A stretch of 64,000 bases of DNA from Cladobotryum mycophilum. Its lineage: Eukaryota; Ascomycota; Sordariomycetes; Hypocreales; Hypocreaceae. The position numbers were made by a program, and so were the translations under genes. Under the pieces are notes generated by a model. The model did no database searches, was not told where the DNA came from, and saw only the letters and a list, made by a program, of their open reading frames with translations. Below are positions 42,613 to 55,586 of the stretch, in pieces; position 1 is the first letter of the stretch; every line of letters starts with the position of its first letter. The stretch is taken from positions 2,852,001 through 2,916,000 of the forward strand of contig CM071589.1 of assembly GCA_036429605.1 (NCBI GenBank). Direction: 5' to 3'.

Positions 42613-45239
42613 GATGTAAAAGAAAACCTGGGCAGACGTCTTTCCGGTCAAGAGAGCAGTAAAGTTTGAAGTGGCATGAAAGGGGAGGGCGGATTCAAGC
42701 ACAGATATATGTAGTAGCGCGGACCGCCTTTGTTGTCTGTTCAATTTGAGGTTGCGCTTGGATGTTGTTGTAGTGCAAGGAGCAATGCGGCGGTAACCTT
42801 GAACAAAAAGCAAGGGAGCTAGAGGGAAAATATCCTTTTTATAGGTGATGAGGTTCTGTGCTTCTTGTTAGGACTCCAGGGCTCTCCCAAAGCCTTGCGT
42901 GGCTGAGGCCAACAAAAGAGGTGATCCTTTGAGGTATGTAGGTAGGCAGTAAGGTTCAATGCCTTACCTGAAAATGGAAATCTCATCAGGCCCAGTGCAG
43001 CAATTCTTGTTGGAGGCCGTACGCCATGCGGCAGCGAATAGAGAGAGAGTGTGTGTGAGTGTGAGTGTGAGTAACAGCAAAGAGAGAGAGAGAGAGAGAG
43101 AGAGAGGAAGAGAGAGGCAAACGAGCCGGGTCAGGCAGTGGATGAAAAAAAGAGGAGCCCTGTTACAGCAACAGGTTGGCCATGCCTCGCGAGGGCCTGG
43201 GCCTTGGGAAGTCAAGAAATGCAAATGAGTCGTCTATTTTCAGGTTCCAGGGGAGGCAAAAGATTTTGCCAGGTTCTGGATCCTCAATGCGACTGTGTGG
43301 GTTGGTAAGAATCAGGTTTTTGGGACGACAATTGGATGCGGACGGGGGGAGGATGGGGAAGAGGAAGTTGACAGACAGACAGTTCAGCGCTGTTCTACTT
43401 TCTGTTTCTGCCCTCTGCTCAGCGTATCCATACCTCTTGCATTTAACCACCCGTGGACTGACTCCAACTGGTACATACCTAACTTGGAGGTGGGGGTGGG
43501 GGGTTCTTGTTCTAACCACCAGAAGAGAGACTCGGGGTGGCCGTGCCTGGATTGAATTACCTAGGCAGGTAAAAGAAAATCTATAATAATAGGTAATGCA
43601 TGGATCCATGCAGTGGCCCTAAGAGTTAAACTGTAAATACTTACTTGGACTTATCCCGGATTTGGAACAATACATTTCATGGAAATACCGGCACAGTGGA
43701 TGTGACACCACCCTCACGTATGGCTTTGCCCCTCCTAGCAGCCCGGGTCCCCCAAAAGATGATCCCAGTTGCAGGCGGGGGAGAAGGGGGGCGCCTCTGC
43801 AAGTCATTCAGCACCTCGGGAGAGTTATTGACATGAATGCTATTTGTTTTTCTTTTAATCATTACCCAATACAGTAATATATCCATCTAATCCCATATAG
43901 AAATATCTATCCATGCATCTGCCTCAGTCTTCGTTGTCAAACTGCTGCTATGCGTATCGTGTCATGTCCACCCAATACCCAGGTAGTAGCTACCTGCAGG
44001 CAGGTAGGCGAGCGGACTGGCACAGCAAGCCACCAGCACATCGTACTTCCAAGTATTTCCCTAAAATATTGCTTCTTCTGGCAATATATGACATCAGTGT
44101 CTACTCGAAGGTTTCCAGCTCGTCGGGTTCGCCTTTCCTTTTTCCTCACGCCCCCTCCCCCCCTCATCTCCCCTCTCACTATGTCAAGCGAACCACTCCA
44201 CCCAATTTACCCATCTCCATCCATCCATCTATTCATGCAGCTGTTCAAGTCCCCAGAAAATATCCTAGCACAGAGCTGTCTGGCTGTTTTCTAGCTCTCA
44301 GGCCAAAACATTCGCAAAGTAAGACGCCAGGTGGCAAGAAACACACGCCAGCTGGACCTCTCCCTCGGTACCGCATGACGGGTAACAAGTGACGACTGAT
44401 GGCTTATTCCCAACAACCATTGACTTGTCTCGGGTACTTGCCCCTGATCCTCACTCTCTCCGCATCCCGCATCATGCAGCTCGGGTACTATCTACGACTC
44501 GAAGACGAGGCATCCTAGACATGTACGTGTGTGTGGGGGGAAGAGGGGTGGGGGGAGAGATGGCACGATGGCTACGTATGTGGGCAAAATTACATATACC
44601 ATCACGAATTAACAAGTAAAGATATGGTACTTCGTAGGTATCTCAGTAATAAGGATATGCATACAGCTTGCTATACCATACCTAGTAGAACATTAGTGTG
44701 GGCAACATGATTCATGACTTTCAAAAACGTGCAAGACAAAAATGCAGCTATAGACAGCATCTGCCGATACTACTGCAGATGCACCGTTCCATTGACAACT
44801 AAAATTACAAGATACAGACACAAAAGCTCCGAAATCAATCAACGCTCATTTTATTCCCCTTCCCTCTGTGCACACATTCCATGCCCTCGTTATACTACAC
44901 AACCAACAATAGCAACGCCATCTCATGTTCGTCTATACCAAACAAGCAAGTTTTCTCCCGCAAAGCATCATCGTTGAGAATCTCTCCCTAGTCCTCCGCC
45001 TAGGCAAGAGCTAATTGTAAAAATATATATAAAAGAAGAGAAAGTTGGACATCCCTTCATGGGACATATACATAAGGGGGTATCAAGAGTCCTTTCCATT
45101 CAACATAAGAGAGAGTGTCGGAGTGACGCCGTGACGAGAAATGGAAAAAAACTGGTATACACGAGGGTATTCGCGGAACCCCTCCAGCAGAAGTCGCATT
45201 AGTCATTTCGTTATTGTAAGGAAAGTCGACTCATCCACT
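42613..45239. other. Long intergenic region between JmjC and Spa2 genes
   Basis: No supported gene. It includes the JmjC promoter and the 3' flank of Spa2. GT and GA simple repeats lie at about 43040-43106. Open frames of 60-160 codons (for example 43176-43586 +) show no protein features. Confidence 0.5.
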
Positions 45240-48077
45240 TCATGAAAAGTCATCAGCCTCTCTCGATGTTGTCAGCCTTCCTACGCGCTGAACAAGGTCT
45301 TTGCTCTCGCGCGCGATTTCAAAGGCCATTGGTGGGAGTGTCTGCGTCCAAGTCCGCCACTCGCCATCCCCGCTTCTAATGTTGGAAGCAGCCATTTCTT
45401 GGCCATGATGATTAGCATCCAGGAGCCGGTTACGGGAATCCGTTACGCGAGCAACCATGTCGGCGTGGCCACAGCTCTGCGTCTCCGAGATCATTTTGCC
45501 GACAATGACGCTGATGGAATCTATTTCAGTTGATATCTGAGCAATATTCGCCTCGGAGCGAACGCAGTTTACCAAGTTTTGGATATCAGATACCAAAAGC
45601 GCATTCTGGTCCTCGAGGTAGATCTAAGCCATTGGTTAGTTGCGTGATTATCATCAAACATCATGATATGTGCGTACCTTTAGGTCTTCAAGTCTGTTAT
45701 CATCGGGTTGTTGCATCCCGTATCCATTCGAATTACCCGGCACACCGTGGTCGAGAGTCATGTACACTACTTCATCTGCCATTCCGGCGCCTGTATCCTT
45801 TGCATATGCATCAACCGATGCCCGAGGGGAGCTGACAGGGCTGTATGCAGATGATTCAGCACTGGCCCGAATACCAGCTAGACCTTGGAAAACCGGGGGT
45901 GGGGGTAGGATATCATGACCAGTGGATTCCTGGGCGGTACTGCGGGGGAGAAAAAGCCGGTAGAGTCAACAGGAGTCACGCTTTGGTCATCTTCATCCTC
46001 CAGCTCTACTACAGGCGTAGGTCGGATCTTGACTACTCGAAGCAGATCGACAATAGCGACAGTCAGGTGCGACGCAGCAGCATCAATGAGGGAAACAGGG
46101 GCAAGTCCAGCACTTGAAGCAAAGTTCTTTGACGCCGTGATAAGGCTGTTTGCCGTTGCAGAAACTTTTGCCCTAAGCTTCCCTCGTTGATTCGGATCGC
46201 TACCATGCGGAGTAGACTCGTCGATATCTCTCGTAATGCGACGGACGCTGACCACAACCGATTTCATAGCGTCAATGACCTCTTCTGGGGTTTCTTGTCG
46301 AACTTTTTGTAATAACTCATCAATAGCAATCTGAAACTTGGTGACGTGCACATCCTTAACGAGTCCGCTATCCTCCAAGAATCCCCTATCGCGGATGTAC
46401 TTGGCAGCGTCATCCATTGTCAACCCAACTGACGATCCTTTGACATTCCTCAGTTGTGTCTTTGTACGCGCATAACGGTTCCTCCATTCTCGGACCTCGC
46501 GTTCGAGTTGCTCAATCGTCTTTTCCATCTCTACCTGTTTTTCATACGTTGATCCGCTTTGCTGTGACAGCACTCGCATCTCACGTAGGAATTCTTGGGC
46601 TTCGGACCGCACCTCTTCTGTGACTCTCTGCTGTTGCTGAAGCGAGTACCGAAGTTTTTCGTTTTCTCGTTTCAATTCCTCATCCACGCTGTCCGAAGAC
46701 ATCCGTCCCGCACTCTGTTCAACCTGCTCTCGAAGCTCGCTGGTTTCCAAGTCGTGGTCCTCGCGCATGCGCTCTAGCTCTTGCTTTAAAGAGTTGTTGA
46801 GATTTTGTACTTCAGTAAGCCTGCCTTCCAGATTTGAGCGGACATCTACCAACTCTAGCTTCTCGGAAGCTGCAGCTGTGGCACGGGATCTCTCGCTATT
46901 CAACGCAGTGTTCATCTCTTCCTCTTTCTTTCGCATAGCATCTTCCATGGAGTCTAGCTTCTCTCGCAGTTCTCGCACCTGAGTCTGATATTCCTCGATC
47001 ATTTTCTTGTCAGTCTGCAGCCAGGTTAGCTTATGATGTCTTGATCCACCAAGAGCAAGACATACCTCTGAGGTCATTGTACTCATTCTCTTGTTTTCTT
47101 GGTTAATCGCACGCTCCTCGGGGACGAAGGCTTCGCCTCCTTCGTCGTCTTCTTCGATCATCGTGCTTTTATTGGGTACAATGGTGTTGTTTTGGGTCGG
47201 CTGCCTGGGCATTGGTCGAGCGTAGTCGCCGTTTGGGAGATTGGGGGATGGAGGGATGCTGTATGGGTCCATAGGTGGTGGTGGACCACCTCTTAAGGAA
47301 CCTGCCTCCGATGGTCTTCGCATACGGCTCTCCCCTCTCGGTGGGAACATATTACCATTAACTGGAGTTCCCATGCGATTCATTGGACCACTTCGATTAG
47401 ACATGGAGCTGCCAACCCGGGGATTTCACTGCCCACGAAATGTGGGTATCTTCGCTCCAGCTCATGGAAAACGTCGGCGCCAAGATCTCGGAATCGATGG
47501 GGTCCTAGAGATGAAAGCCTCTGTCTGGCTTGGTTCCGCTTGGGATGGAATGCCTTCTCGGGTAATAGGAAGTTCGGTAGTCCGTTTGGCGCATTGGGGG
47601 GATTCGAGCCAAAGCTTGTCGGCGCATCAATTCGTCGAAGACATCGGTGCTCAGTTCGAAGAATTGCACAGTAGAGAGTCGCAACAGCTTATCGCGTGCT
47701 TTGTTCGGTTGTTGTTTATTGTTGGGATCGCGTGCGGTGAGAAAAGCCCCAAGGGCAATATAATGATTGTGTAGAACACCTTCATCCGCTTCAGGTCGAG
47801 GGCCGTTGCGGGGATCATCGTTTCTTCTAAACATGTTGGTGCCATTGCTGGAACGGCCGACAGAGGGTGGCGGTGATGGCCCGCCAGCGCTCCTAGGGCC
47901 AGTAGGGAAGCCATTCATGCTCATATTCTCGGGGGAGCCTCCCGAGCTGGGAGGGGAGATGAGGTTGCCGCGATTAGGATAATGACCGTCGTCGTTGGCT
48001 TGGTATTTTGCGAAGGACCATTCGCTTCCGCCTACAGAGACCGGTGATAGCGGCGCATTGCGATCACCTGGGTTCAT
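45240..48077 (-). CDS. SPA2: Polarity scaffold Spa2 (polarisome), three frame breaks
   Basis: Three exons (47066-48077, 45678-47014, 45240-45623) encode about 911 aa. After a disordered N-terminus come two Spa2 homology (SHD) repeats, DKLLRLSTVQFFELSTDVFD and QRLSSLGPHRFRDLGADVFH. Next are a Pro-rich linker, a long coiled coil (about residues 270-480), and a C-terminal conserved region (AAKYIRDRGFLEDSGLVKDV onward). Spa2 organises the polarisome at hyphal tips, binding formin, Bud6 and MAPK components. Frame breaks lie at 47596-47601 (LARIPPNAPNGLPNF restored), at 47416-47422 (EIP then VGSSMSNRSG) and at 45944-45948 (GFFSPRSTAQESTGHD). One added base in each makes 2736 coding bases. Introns are 47015-47065 (donor GTATGT) and 45624-45677 (donor GTACGC). 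Confidence 0.92.
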
Positions 48078-48396
48078 GATCGAGGGGAAACGAAAAAGAG
48101 GACAACAAGTGAAGGCGTCGCGAGAGGAAGTAATTCGGACGTCGTGCCGCGAAGTGTCTTACCAAAGAGACGCCACGCGAGACCAGTCCAAAGAGGCCGT
48201 GTCCTAGAATCGATTCTCCACACAGCACTGCCCCTATGGTTCGAGATCAGGTACTAATACTACCCAGCAATACGTTGGTTGCAGTTCTATCTATTGGTGT
48301 CAGTGTTGTGGTCGTAGTACTAAGTAGGGCTAGGAATAGTTGGGTGTAGTTGGCACAAGCAAAACGGTGTGGTGCAATCATCGGTTGGGGTAGTAC

Positions 48397-48429
<33 letters not shown>

Positions 48430-51418
48430 GAGGGAGGGGAGGGACGCAAGGTAAGGTAGGTAGGCACCATTGGGGCTGTATTTGGATTGGATGTACCTTT
48501 GTATTGGTAGTGCTGATGAAAGGATGCGCGGCAGGGCAGAAAAAAGATGGTTTCAACACAAGGGAGGAGGCGTCTCGAAGCGTTGGGACCAGCCTGTGCG
48601 CGAGAATGTTTGTTCGTGTGTGTATTGTGTGTATATGAATGAATATGCGTAATGACAGAAATGCTGTTTGATTGTTTTTGTTTGACTGTTCCTGCTGCTG
48701 CTGCTGCTCCTCCTCCTCGCTTGGTGAACCCGTCCAAGTAAGGTATGGATGGTATGCTGGGGCACTCAGACTTGTGTGTCCATACACAGAAAGACACGGA
48801 GAAAAGAAGCAGTGTGGAATTCAAAGAAAAAAAGAGGTCCGCGTCGATGCATGAAACGGGACTGCGGGAGGCAGGGGTTGAGGGCATGCAATGGACCAAT
48901 TGGTAGCTTGTCTGGGGGTGTGTCAAAAGGGGGAGAGATTTTGGTGTTGCTGGCAAAAAGATCTGGCGTAACGCCGGAAATGAGCTATTGTTCCCCTGCT
49001 AGGCAAATAATATCGAGGCTGTAATTTCTTCCATCCACACACTGTGGGAGGGGAATGGCGAGAAGAAGAAGAAGAAGGGAATATGGAAAGAGATTAGAAT
49101 GAGAGAGTGTGTGTGAGTGAGAATGAGAGTGACAGTGACAGTGAGAGAGAGAGAGAGAGAAGAAACGTTGACGCAAAGTCAAATTCCAACGAAGAATCCA
49201 TTCGTCCAAAAGGGAATCTACGCGACTGCTGAGATCGATCGGGGGAATCATCTAAAAACTGGGCCACCACCAACCACCTTGCGGGTGTTCAACCACTGAA
49301 GCCCAGCGTGTTGAAGCCTCCAATTCCAGGGCAGCTTATACAAAAAACCTGGAACCTTGGAAAATCCTAGGTTCTGATGTTACTTGTAGTCATCCATGGA
49401 TATCAACCACCTACATGTATGGACAAAGCACTACCAGCATTTTCTGCCACACATATAAGTACATACTTGTACATGGACGGAGTACAGCATCATGTAAGAT
49501 TATTATAACCCCACAGTGCATGTTAGTCCCTTGGAATCACAGGGAACAATTGTATGCATCCTGCTGGTCTCGTCGCCCTTCTGTGAGCACACACACATGG
49601 CCATACATATCCATGGATGCCAAATTAGGCGTCGGTCTTAACATCCACTGTTGGAGGGAGGACTGTGGAGGGCGTTGCAGTGGAGGGATGGGTTGGCGGA
49701 TAGTGGATGGAGTGGACATTTCTAGGGGACCATTTTCCCCTGAAAAAACGGCGTCCCCGGGCCCTCATTTGTCCAAGCATCGCCCGCGCTAGACCTGCAT
49801 TTGGATGGAGTCATTCGACCACATGCCCGAAACAAGGCCTCCATACCCAAGTTCGTGCCTATTGCGGCAGCCAATCCTATATGAGAGTCGATGGCATGAA
49901 TGGAGGCTATGTAGTAATCTAACCGGATGCTGGAAATCAGGGAAATTTCCTTGTTTTGTCTTCAGTTGGAGATCCACTCCATTCCTGCATCAAACCTTTT
50001 ATCCCTAGACGGAACGCCGGGTTGGGGGGGCGCCTGTCATGCTCTTCCAAGTTTTTTTCTCTTCCTGTTTCTCATCTCAAGGGAGGCTGTTGTTCCGTGG
50101 AGGACGGAGCATACCAGCCACATCATCCTCGGTAGGTTAGACGGGCTCTTCCATAATCCTAGAGTGTAACCGAGGAGCCCGGAGGCCGGGCATGGTCCGA
50201 AAGGTATGAATCAATCCCGGCTCGGCGTGCTCAGGTCATCCCAAACCCATGAGCTTGTGAGCTTGTACATATCAAGGTAGCGTGCCGAAATAGTCGCGGG
50301 TGCCTTTGATCATGATTTATAGACGGGAAAATACTGCTACTTGTATTGTGTGAGACGTCTTACACAGTTGAGCACGGAGTAGCTGGCAGCAGTATACCGT
50401 GGGTTATGCAAGAAACGATTTGTGCAACCGATTTTAATAGACATGCCTAGTACAAGTACATGGAGAGATTTGCATGTCTGACAGCAGCCCCATGCTTCCA
50501 GCCTTCGTCCAGTGATAATAGAGCCGGGAGGGATGCATGGAGGAAAAGAGTGGCTGTCTAATAAGCAAGAACGGCGTCTCTCCACCACCGCCACGGGCCC
50601 CAAGTAAAAAGGAAGAATAATGCAGCCCAACGTCACCTGCCTCGTAGTCGTATGGGAGCGCTGTCTGTACGTCCCTATCGAGATCTGTCGGCTCGCCCCA
50701 TCCATCGTGAGACACTGTGCTCAGTTTGGTGCCAACTACCCGACACCTTTGCAACTGTATGGATATCCCTCACTTTACTCATTCGTAAGTCGATGACCTA
50801 GTCAAGAGTAGGATAGCAAACCTGTGATCCTATGTGGTTCCTTTGATCTAGATCGTCCCTTATAGATCTCGAACATATAACAGTAGGCTTTTCTTTGCCA
50901 ACGGTAGTTAAATACTGGTGGCTCTAATGTTGTAAGCCTTATGAACTAATCGCGGGCTGGTGCATATACGAGCTCTTATTTTGCCAGCCACCATGCCACG
51001 ATCTATCGGCCATCAAAAAGCTTGGCATAGTTTGTTTTTCATGTCAAATCTGAGCGTGGGATGGCGTCTTACTAGGCAAGCAAAAAGCATAGCTGTTCTT
51101 CCTATGTCAGCTGATCGGCGATTGCCCAGACTCGCAAGGCGACTGTTCTAGATGCATTGGTGGGTTGCGTGTTTCAGTATTGAATTATTGCTATTGGCCC
51201 CAGCGTTGCAGCAAGAGGCAGATTATCATTTCTCTGCATTCAAAATTACTTTAGTGGTCTGGAATCGACCTAATTTGTGTCCGTGACGCTTCCGTGCGCC
51301 TCCATAGTACCAAAACAAGGCATGAAGCCTTTGCCAGAACGCCACGCCGAAATTCATCTTACAATCCATATTTGCGCCAATCCCCTCTAGACAATTCGCT
51401 GATCTTATGCGATGTCAT
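48078..51418. other. Long intergenic region between Spa2 and Ssu72 genes
   Basis: About 3.3 kb without a supported gene. It contains the Spa2 promoter and leader (with a TAG trinucleotide repeat, listed separately), GA and GT simple sequence near 49101-49162, and many short open frames without protein features. The 3' flank of SSU72 lies at the right end. Confidence 0.5.
48397..48429 (+). repeat. (TAG)11 microsatellite upstream of SPA2
   Basis: Eleven perfect TAG units, about 320 bases upstream of the Spa2 start codon, followed by a purine-rich AGGAGGGAGGGG tract. Confidence 0.9.
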
Positions 51419-52241
51419 TCAAAACCATGCCAGTGTCCATGTTGATGGCAGATTGGGCCATCTTTCTTGCCAAGCTCCAATAATCTCTGGCACTCGCTCA
51501 TCAAAGCTTGCCCGAGCCGACGCGCTGCCGTTGTCAAATGCAGCAGCTCCCACAGCCCCTCGCTCCTCTGCGGCTGCAGCGTTTAACGAATTGGCAAGAT
51601 CCAAAATACCTTGCCCGCCAATGTGGGCTTCTTCGTGATTATCTTTGATATCAACGTTGATCACGTGTACCGGTCTATTCAAGGGAGACCCACGGCTGAG
51701 GAGGTCGTCAATGACAGCATCCCAGCAACGCTCTTCGCACGTAAAGACCACGTCCACAACACCGCCCTCAACACCGTCGCTGCCCTTGTCAGTGGTGTGC
51801 TGCAGCCGAGGAACTCCAACTGGCCAATCCTGCCAACGTTCGGGTCCCCATTTCACCCCACGATTTCTTCCGAGCATGTTCAGGATGCCATTATTGCGGT
51901 AGAGTCGCGGGTCCTTGGCTTCGAGCTCCTTGTACATGCTGTCGTAGGATGTTTTGTTAAACTGGTAGACATTCGGTTGAGTGATGGTCGGACCTGGCAA
52001 TCGGACCAGCGAACCAGTTCCAAATGAGATCACCGGATAGTTGGCTTGGGAAAGTCGTAGATGAGCTTCCATGGATCTAAATATTGTCAGTGGACCATAC
52101 ATTTTTGCTAGAGCATCTCATAAGGACCAACCTGTTTTGATTGCTGGCGCATACGGTACAGAATTTGAGCTTGTAGCCTCCTTGTTCCCCCTCGTTGCCA
52201 TTTTCTGTTGGCGCTGCCGCAGTGCCATTCGCAGTCTCCAT
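51419..52241 (-). CDS. SSU72: RNA polymerase II CTD phosphatase Ssu72
   Basis: Two exons (52132-52241 and 51419-52076) encode 255 aa. The catalytic phosphatase loop C-x5-R is VCASNQNRS, and the intron (55 bases, donor GTTGGT, acceptor TTTAG) splits its Arg codon. Downstream motifs match the family: LRLSQANYPVISFGTGSLVR, NGILNMLGRNRGVKWGPERW, VFTCEERCWDAV (with the conserved Asp) and VHVINVDIKDNHEEA. The enzyme dephosphorylates Ser5 and Ser7 of the RNA polymerase II C-terminal domain and belongs to the cleavage and polyadenylation factor. An insertion rich in Ala and Ser near residue 205 is usual for filamentous fungi. The frame is intact. Confidence 0.96.
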
Positions 52242-54349
52242 CTTGAGGGGTTATTCAGAAGAAAATTCTGCGCCAAGGTTCAAGGGACTGTGGCATTCCT
52301 CAGAGGTAGCAATATGTCCTTGATATCACACCCGTTAGCAGGTTCTCTGGTCTGTGGAAAGCAATAGGGGGTGTGGAAAGAAGTTTCAATCAGGTAAATT
52401 TTTGCGTATAATTATTTTTTCAGCATTTAGAGCTCAGACAGCTCCAATAATTGAGATCATCATAGAAACGAGGTGTAAAAAGGGAACTGGTTTCTTACCT
52501 CTCATTGACAGATGGAGATTAAGCGAATCAATCAGCAGTCATTCTTGGGCTGCACGTTGTGTGGCTGGAGAGCAATATGACTTCATCATCCCTTGGAGGG
52601 AGGAAAAGATGAGCATGGCAGGTTTTGGAGGAAAAGCTCGAATTCGGAGGTTGGTGTCGGCGGGATGGCTAATCCTCGGCTCAGGGTACAAGAAGGACCA
52701 AGTCGTGTAACGGCCCACTCGGAAAGAATGGAGATGCATCAGCTGCATCTACCATGCTAGGTACTAGGTACTACTAGGTACTAAAAAAATCATACAGCAT
52801 ACAGCATACCTCGAAGTACATTATGGACTATTGGGGCTGCTGAAAAATACTCTCAGGTCTCAATTGGAAGCTGTACGATGAATTGATCAGGGAGATATGA
52901 GTAGATCAACCGCCATCTCACTATTGCCTTATGATTCATCATTGCGCTCAAACCTCTATTCGCGTGGTAAAATTGGAGAAGGCACATTGTCATGCGCTGA
53001 TTGGCTGTTAGACGCACACATAACCTGAAACAAACGACGCTACGCTGTGACCAATCACGGTTTAATGAAACACCCCCACTGTTTTGCATGTATCCAAAAA
53101 TAGAAGTCACTGAAATTCCTCATTTTTCATTTGGTTGTTACCTGGAGCGCAGCTTTTGTTGGACGCAAAGTCATGGATCATGATGGATGGAGTCAGTAAT
53201 TGGCCACTGGAAGGGTTCAGTCAACCAACTAGATGATACCCCATAGGTTTCCCGTTACGGAGACTCCGGAGCGCATGTATGTGCGTATATACAAGTATGC
53301 CTGCTGTAAAAGATGATGCAATCATTTAGGGTCCTCATCGCATCCGGTAGTATTACTTGTGTGTAGGTATCATTTTTTCTGTCTTCCAGGTTTGATAGAT
53401 GCGGAATCGGTGTGTGTGCCAGATGCGTCACACGTTATGAGTCGGTAAGTCCACACTTGCACAGGAGATACAGTGCATTCATTCTTTGACTACCTTGGCT
53501 TTCCTCTAGGGTCTCGTCCCATACGTTGGCTAGGCAATAAGCCGGCGAATTGACGTATATCTGTGTGTAGCTCTTCCAATCCAAGTAAGGCTGTGTCAAG
53601 GTTACATCACACGTGTTAGTAGAGTGGTAAAATGCGCGAGAAGGACAGGGTCGTGTCATTATGAGCATCAGGCTTCTCATGGTTCTGAGCCCCCAAATCA
53701 AACCGGCTGGCAGATCTCGCTCGCTTTCACCCTGGACAGATTTCAGCAGCTTCATGGATGGGCTTCCGTCACGGCGGTATGCAGGTGCAAGGTGGTCAAA
53801 CGGGCCTCAAAATCTGACAAACAGGGTATTCCGACAGAGATTCTGCTCCCCTAGACCCTGGAATTCGTAGCTAGAGAAGGGAAAGGAAATTGCTTTTCCT
53901 TACCCAGGTCGACTCTAAACGTAGGCACGGTTTCATAGCTTGTATGTGGGGTTATGGATCACTGCTTAAATACGAGTGGCTCGTACACAGCAGCGTGTGA
54001 GTGAGCATGTATGCATAGCAATAGCTGGTCCATGCTGGCGGCGCAGTGATGACGATGAATATTTGGTCCGTATGGAAGAGAACCCTCCATCTAAACACAA
54101 GCCTCTTTGGTATGGGTGCGTGTATGCTTCTGCAGTGTTTTATTCTTCAACGCTGTGTAACGGGCCAGAACGCTCCATGCCATCGGAGTTTAATGCGGGC
54201 AAGGGTGTATTTATACGCAAGGTAGGTAGGAGAAGGTAGGTATTCAAAGTATGAAACAATCCAAATACGCCTATGATTCTCGTCGAGTTCATTAGCCGGG
54301 CTGTGACGGCATCGGCCCCTCTCTTTTCTCACCCGCATCTCAGTACATT

Positions 54350-54370
54350 ACACACACACACACACACACA
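54350..54370 (+). repeat. (AC)10 microsatellite
   Basis: A perfect dinucleotide repeat in intergenic DNA. Confidence 0.9.
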
Positions 54371-54547
54371 TTGCCTACCTATAAGACGGGCATATCTTTC
54401 TTCGTCGTTGCCGTCGCCGTCGTCGTCGTCGCTCACTTGAGGTCCCCGCCGCCCCTCTACCAGCCGCGAGTTGAAGGCTGGAGAGAAACCCGTAAATCTG
54501 GAAAAATAACTTTGTTGTTGTACTGCCTCGCCTTATATGACCACAAG

Positions 54548-54599
54548 AGGACCACAGAAAGGGACCACAGAAAAAGGGACCACAGAAAGGACCACACAG
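54548..54599 (+). repeat. Imperfect tandem repeat GGACCACAGAAA
   Basis: Four copies of GGACCACA separated by GAAA with or without extra A and G bases. They lie in an intergenic region about 1 kb before the SH3-protein gene. Confidence 0.8.
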
Positions 54600-55586
54600 G
54601 TACATAATAATACCTCACCTCACTGCAGGGCGATTTCCTTTACCGGTCCTCGACTCCGCTGCTGTTGGTTCCAGCCCTACCGCAGCTGTCCTATCACCTA
54701 CAGCGTACATCCTCCTACATATGCCAGCAAGAAATTTGAGTGTGTGCAAGCAAGGGGGGCTTCAGGCGCTGACTCGCTGGTCCCTGCGGCTTTGACCAGT
54801 AGAATCAGTGCGCCAGGCGCTTGCTTGGTGGGCATTAACGGGCAGCGCAGGCAAAGCAGGCAGAGCAGAGGCTGACCCTACCTGAGGTGGTACCTACTTT
54901 TTCCAGTACCTTACGTATGTACCCTCTACCTACCACGATGTATTGGGTCTAGCCACTGCAGCGGGACACTATTAACACTAAAAGGTCTAACGCTTCCAAG
55001 TGCCAAGCACATACAAGAAGTAGCCTCACCACCTCCGCATCTTCATCTCATCTCTTGATCTCGATTGAACCCTTTTTTCTTTTCTTTCTCAGATCATCCC
55101 ACTCTCATTCTTGGAGCCGTTCATCGGAGGCCTGACTTCCCTGTGTTTGTCTCTCTCTCATTTCGCGCTCCCTCCCTTCAACACCCTCTCTCATTTTTCT
55201 CTCCCTCGAAATCTCATCATCATCCCACTTCTCTCTGTTTCAGATTCCTTGGCGACTGGTCGTCTCACATTAGGGCTTTCTGGAGCATCCCACTCTCTCT
55301 GCTGCGCTGGTCCCGCCAAGCGCCACCTGCTGCATCGTTGGCCATCCAAGTTCGATTTCCTGCCTCGACGGTACATTCATACCAATCTCAGCATCGCCGG
55401 TGTGCCTTGATTAGACCGACAACCGACCTGGAAACGGCGACAACTGCCTGTCAGCGTCAGCTAGGGCGGCGTGTGTTTTGGCATTGAGGCGTTGCTAGGC
55501 GGCAGCCGATCGAAAAAAGACATCATTCTGCCACCGTACCCTTGACCCTCGTCCAATAATACTGGTATCCCAACTCTGAAAAAAGG

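Larger units (their letters stand above)
52242..55586. other. Long intergenic region between divergent SSU72 and SH3-protein genes
   Basis: No supported gene in 3.3 kb. Visible elements are GGTACTA tandem words (52760-52784), an AC dinucleotide repeat (54350-54370), an imperfect GGACCACAGAAA tandem (54548-54599) and a CT-rich leader (55055-55240) before the SH3-protein gene. Confidence 0.5.

Noticed and set aside
42610..42813. N-terminal extension of the JmjC protein from the ATG at 42813
   Set aside because: The 67 extra residues have no conserved character, and the ATG at 42612 opens a start typical of the protein; the extension is more likely leader.
45903..45990. Intron in SPA2 ending at CTCCCCCGCAG
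   Set aside because: The acceptor looks good, but no donor in the required phase and at least 45 bases upstream exists; a one-base loss in the C run explains the frame change better.
55065..55487. 140-codon open frame (+) ahead of the SH3-protein gene
   Set aside because: It is Pro/Ser/Phe-rich, reads a CT-rich leader, and shares no frame or splice continuity with the SH3 protein.
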